A stretch of 41,211 bases of DNA from contig JAHEIN010000009.1 in the NCBI GenBank assembly GCA_024639335.1, positions 1-41,211 of the forward strand. The letters are read 5' to 3'. The notes under the pieces are model-generated. The model searched no databases. It was not told the origin of the DNA and saw nothing but the letters and a program-made list of their open reading frames with translations. Both the position numbers and the translations under genes were made by a program. Origin of the DNA: a bacterium. Its GTDB lineage: Bacteria > Actinomycetota > Acidimicrobiia > Spongiisociales > ZC4RG35. Numbering within the stretch: the stretch's first letter is position 1; every line of letters begins with the position of its first letter. Positions 39,596-41,211 of the stretch are shown here, in pieces.

Positions 39596-40237
39596 GTGAC
39601 CACCGCCCTGGAACGCAACACATTGCTGATCGACCGGTACCTGCCTGATTTCGATGAGACCAGGATCGAACATCTCGTGATCGATGGTTCGCCCGAGGCG
39701 GTCTACGAGACCATGCGCGATGTCGACTTCTTGATGGTCCATTCGCCCATAACCGACCTCGCGCTCTTCGTACGATCGCTCCCCGACAAGGTCGGAAGAC
39801 TGCGCAACAGGAACGAACCGCCTGCCCCGCCGTTGCCGTCACTGAAACTGTCTGCGATGTTCGATCGGGAAGGCTTCGAACGCCAGGACGTCATGGAAGG
39901 CTGGGTCGGACTCGCCGAGGAACGCGCCCGAGAGATCGTCTTCGGTGCGGTTGGGAAGCCGTGGATGGCAGACATCGAGTGGAAGACCGTTCCTCCAGAT
40001 GAGTTCGCCGGATTCGACGAGCCGGGCTGGGCGAAGATCGTGGCTTCCCTCTCGGTGCGCGAGTACGGGTCGGAGCGATCGATCCTCACCTACGAAGCGA
40101 GGACGGCAATGACAGACGACGACAGCCGCCAGCGCTTCTCCCGGTACTGGACCGTGGTATCGCCATTCGTCGGGACGATCATGCGGGCGCTGCTGCGAAC
40201 CGTTGCAGTGAGCGTTCCGGACGACGCCACTAGTTGA
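39596..40237 (+). CDS. SRPBCC-like (START/lipid-transport fold) protein, copy 1
   Basis: The 213-aa protein has EHLVIDGSPEAVYETMRDVD at the N-terminus, DLALFVRSLPDKVGRL, GWVGLAEERAREIVFGAVGK, FDEPGWAKIVASLSVREYGS and LTYEARTAMTDDDSRQRFSR followed by YWTVVSPFVGTIMR. The pattern fits SRPBCC/polyketide-cyclase-like ligand-binding proteins. GTG 39596 has AGGAG at 5 bases; the upstream ORF extension lacks this. It is about half identical to the next gene. Confidence 0.75.
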   Translation: MTTALERNTLLIDRYLPDFDETRIEHLVIDGSPEAVYETMRDVDFLMVHSPITDLALFVRSLPDKVGRLRNRNEPPAPPLPSLKLSAMFDREGFERQDVMEGWVGLAEERAREIVFGAVGKPWMADIEWKTVPPDEFAGFDEPGWAKIVASLSVREYGSERSILTYEARTAMTDDDSRQRFSRYWTVVSPFVGTIMRALLRTVAVSVPDDATS

Positions 40238-40480
40238 CGATCACCACCATTCGGATTGCGGCCCTCCGGCGGGAACGGATGGACCGTCGGCTCGAGGTGA
40301 TCGACACGTGGGTCCCACCTCGACCCCGACGCAGGGCCTGACCCACTCGCTCTCGAGACGGCTTCGATGGGCACGAGGCGCAACGTGACGAAGCCGCTCG
40401 ACCCCTGACCCGGCCAAACGCGCCGCACACAACCGGTTCGGATCGCCGTCCAGCAGGAATGTGACAAGTGGAGGGCCGGT

Positions 40481-40496
40481 AGGGCCGTACGGCCCT
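40481..40496. promoter_or_regulatory. 16-bp perfect palindrome upstream of copy 2
   Basis: AGGGCCGTACGGCCCT is a perfect palindrome 47 bases before the second SRPBCC-like gene. It fits the loose pattern GGGnCnnnnGnCCC seen in DosR/DevR-type sites; it could also be a small hairpin. The rest of the gap 40238-40480 holds no gene I can support. Confidence 0.4.
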
Positions 40497-40543
40497 TTCG
40501 ACAAGGGCACCTGCCGTGCACGTTGAGGAGCGAAGGAGATCAG

Positions 40544-41179
40544 CTGACCACTTCTATCGAGCAGCCCACAAGTTTCATCGACGAATACATGCCCGCCTAC
40601 GACTTCGTCAGAGTCGAGCAGCGAGTCATCGAGGCTCCCGCTCACGACGTGTACAAGGTGATGCGCGACCTCGACTGCCTCATGATCCACTCGCCGGTCA
40701 CGGACTTGGCCGTGTTCGTCCGGCATCTACCCAACCGGCTGGGACGGTCGGACGCAGAAACGATCTCCAGAACGCCACCGATGCCGCGATTCAGACTGTC
40801 CGCACTCTTCGACGAGCGGAGCCCCGAGGTGGAACGCGCGATCGGCGCATGGGTCGGTATCGCCGATCATCCCGAGCGTGCGCTGGTGTTCGGCGCCGTC
40901 GGCACACCATGGCGGGCTCGAGTCGACTGGAAGTCGGTTCAGCCAAACGAGGTGGCGACATTCGACGAACCAGGCTGGGCAAAGATAATCGCATCGCTCT
41001 CCGTCCAGGAACTCGGCGCTCATCACTGCCTCCTCACCTACGAAACGAGAAGTGCAGCGACCGATGCCGACAGCCGGGAACGCTTCCGCCGGTATTGGGC
41101 GGCGATCTCACCGTTCGTCGCCGCCATCATGCGCTCGATGCTGCGAACTGTCGAGGAACAGATGGACGAGACTGGCTGA
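40544..41179 (+). CDS. SRPBCC-like (START/lipid-transport fold) protein, copy 2, possible CTG start
   Basis: The 211-aa protein parallels copy 1: DEYMPAYDFVRVEQRVIEAP, VMRDLDCLMIHSPVTDLAVF, GAVGTPWRARVDWKSVQPNE, FDEPGWAKIIASLSVQELG and RERFRRYWAAISPFVAAIM. AAGGAG (40533-40538) lies exactly 5 bases before CTG 40544, and copy 1 has the same spacing before GTG. The first codons correspond (V-T-T-A and L-T-T-S). A TTG at 40523 in frame lacks a ribosome binding site. So CTG is the likely start. A tandem duplication is evident. Confidence 0.75.
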   Translation: MTTSIEQPTSFIDEYMPAYDFVRVEQRVIEAPAHDVYKVMRDLDCLMIHSPVTDLAVFVRHLPNRLGRSDAETISRTPPMPRFRLSALFDERSPEVERAIGAWVGIADHPERALVFGAVGTPWRARVDWKSVQPNEVATFDEPGWAKIIASLSVQELGAHHCLLTYETRSAATDADSRERFRRYWAAISPFVAAIMRSMLRTVEEQMDETG

Positions 41180-41211
41180 CCCGACTCGGGACCGTGACTG
41201 CCGGTACGGCA

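Overview
The window is GC-rich, densely packed chromosomal DNA from a high-GC Gram-positive bacterium, most likely an actinobacterium of the Acidimicrobiia type (inference). Supporting signs are a Bpa/PafE-type proteasome activator, an F420-pathway guanylyltransferase, a MurA with Asp in place of the catalytic Cys, an actinobacterial Tad/Flp pilus locus without an outer-membrane secretin, many ATGA/GTGA gene overlaps, and several genes whose TANNNT -10 box lies 6-7 nt before the start codon (leaderless transcription). I see no phage, transposon or CRISPR array. The window reads as core chromosome with a few accessory islands.

Layout. 1-3000: the end of an unknown gene and a strong terminator, then murA and a SpoIID-like protein on the minus strand (cell wall). 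3100-6680: a plus-strand sulfur-handling operon made of a possible leader peptide, an HTH-PocR regulator, an SQR-like flavoprotein, DUF1641, TusE/DsrC-like and DsrE-like proteins, closed by a 15-bp hairpin. 6770-8320: rpiB, then a DsbB-like/TlpA-like thiol oxidation pair. 8460-11840: a minus-strand run of hypothetical protein, thioesterase, FAH-family protein, gltX and tRNA-Glu(UUC). 11870-17390: pgpA, an S9 peptidase, a palindromic repeat, a methyltransferase, serA and a universal stress protein.

17390-18890 is the most striking stretch. On the minus strand a 53-aa ORF, a thioredoxin-fold protein with an in-frame TGA at the first position of a U-x-x-C motif (a selenoprotein candidate with a SECIS-like hairpin), a GNAT acetyltransferase and a decayed TetR gene follow one another. 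19040-22600: nitroreductase, carboxylesterase, LysE-type exporter and DUF427. 22690-27000: DUF1801, fbiD/cofC, PIG-L deacetylase and glycerate kinase (plus), then prmC and a threonylcarbamoyl-AMP synthase gene (minus).

27060-33970: an orphan receiver protein, then a complete-looking Tad/Flp operon on the minus strand (cpaB, cpaE, cpaF, tadB, tadC, flp, two TadE-like and one TadE/G-like protein). 34090-35770: a small unknown protein, an excisionase-like HTH protein, the proteasome activator and DUF5522. 35800-38300: a membrane protein, an OsmC-GNAT fusion and two small unknown proteins. 38340-41180: an SPFH (band 7) protein with a ribbon-helix-helix protein, an AT-rich array of TGATATCA boxes at 11-bp spacing, and two tandem SRPBCC-like paralogues, the second apparently starting at CTG.
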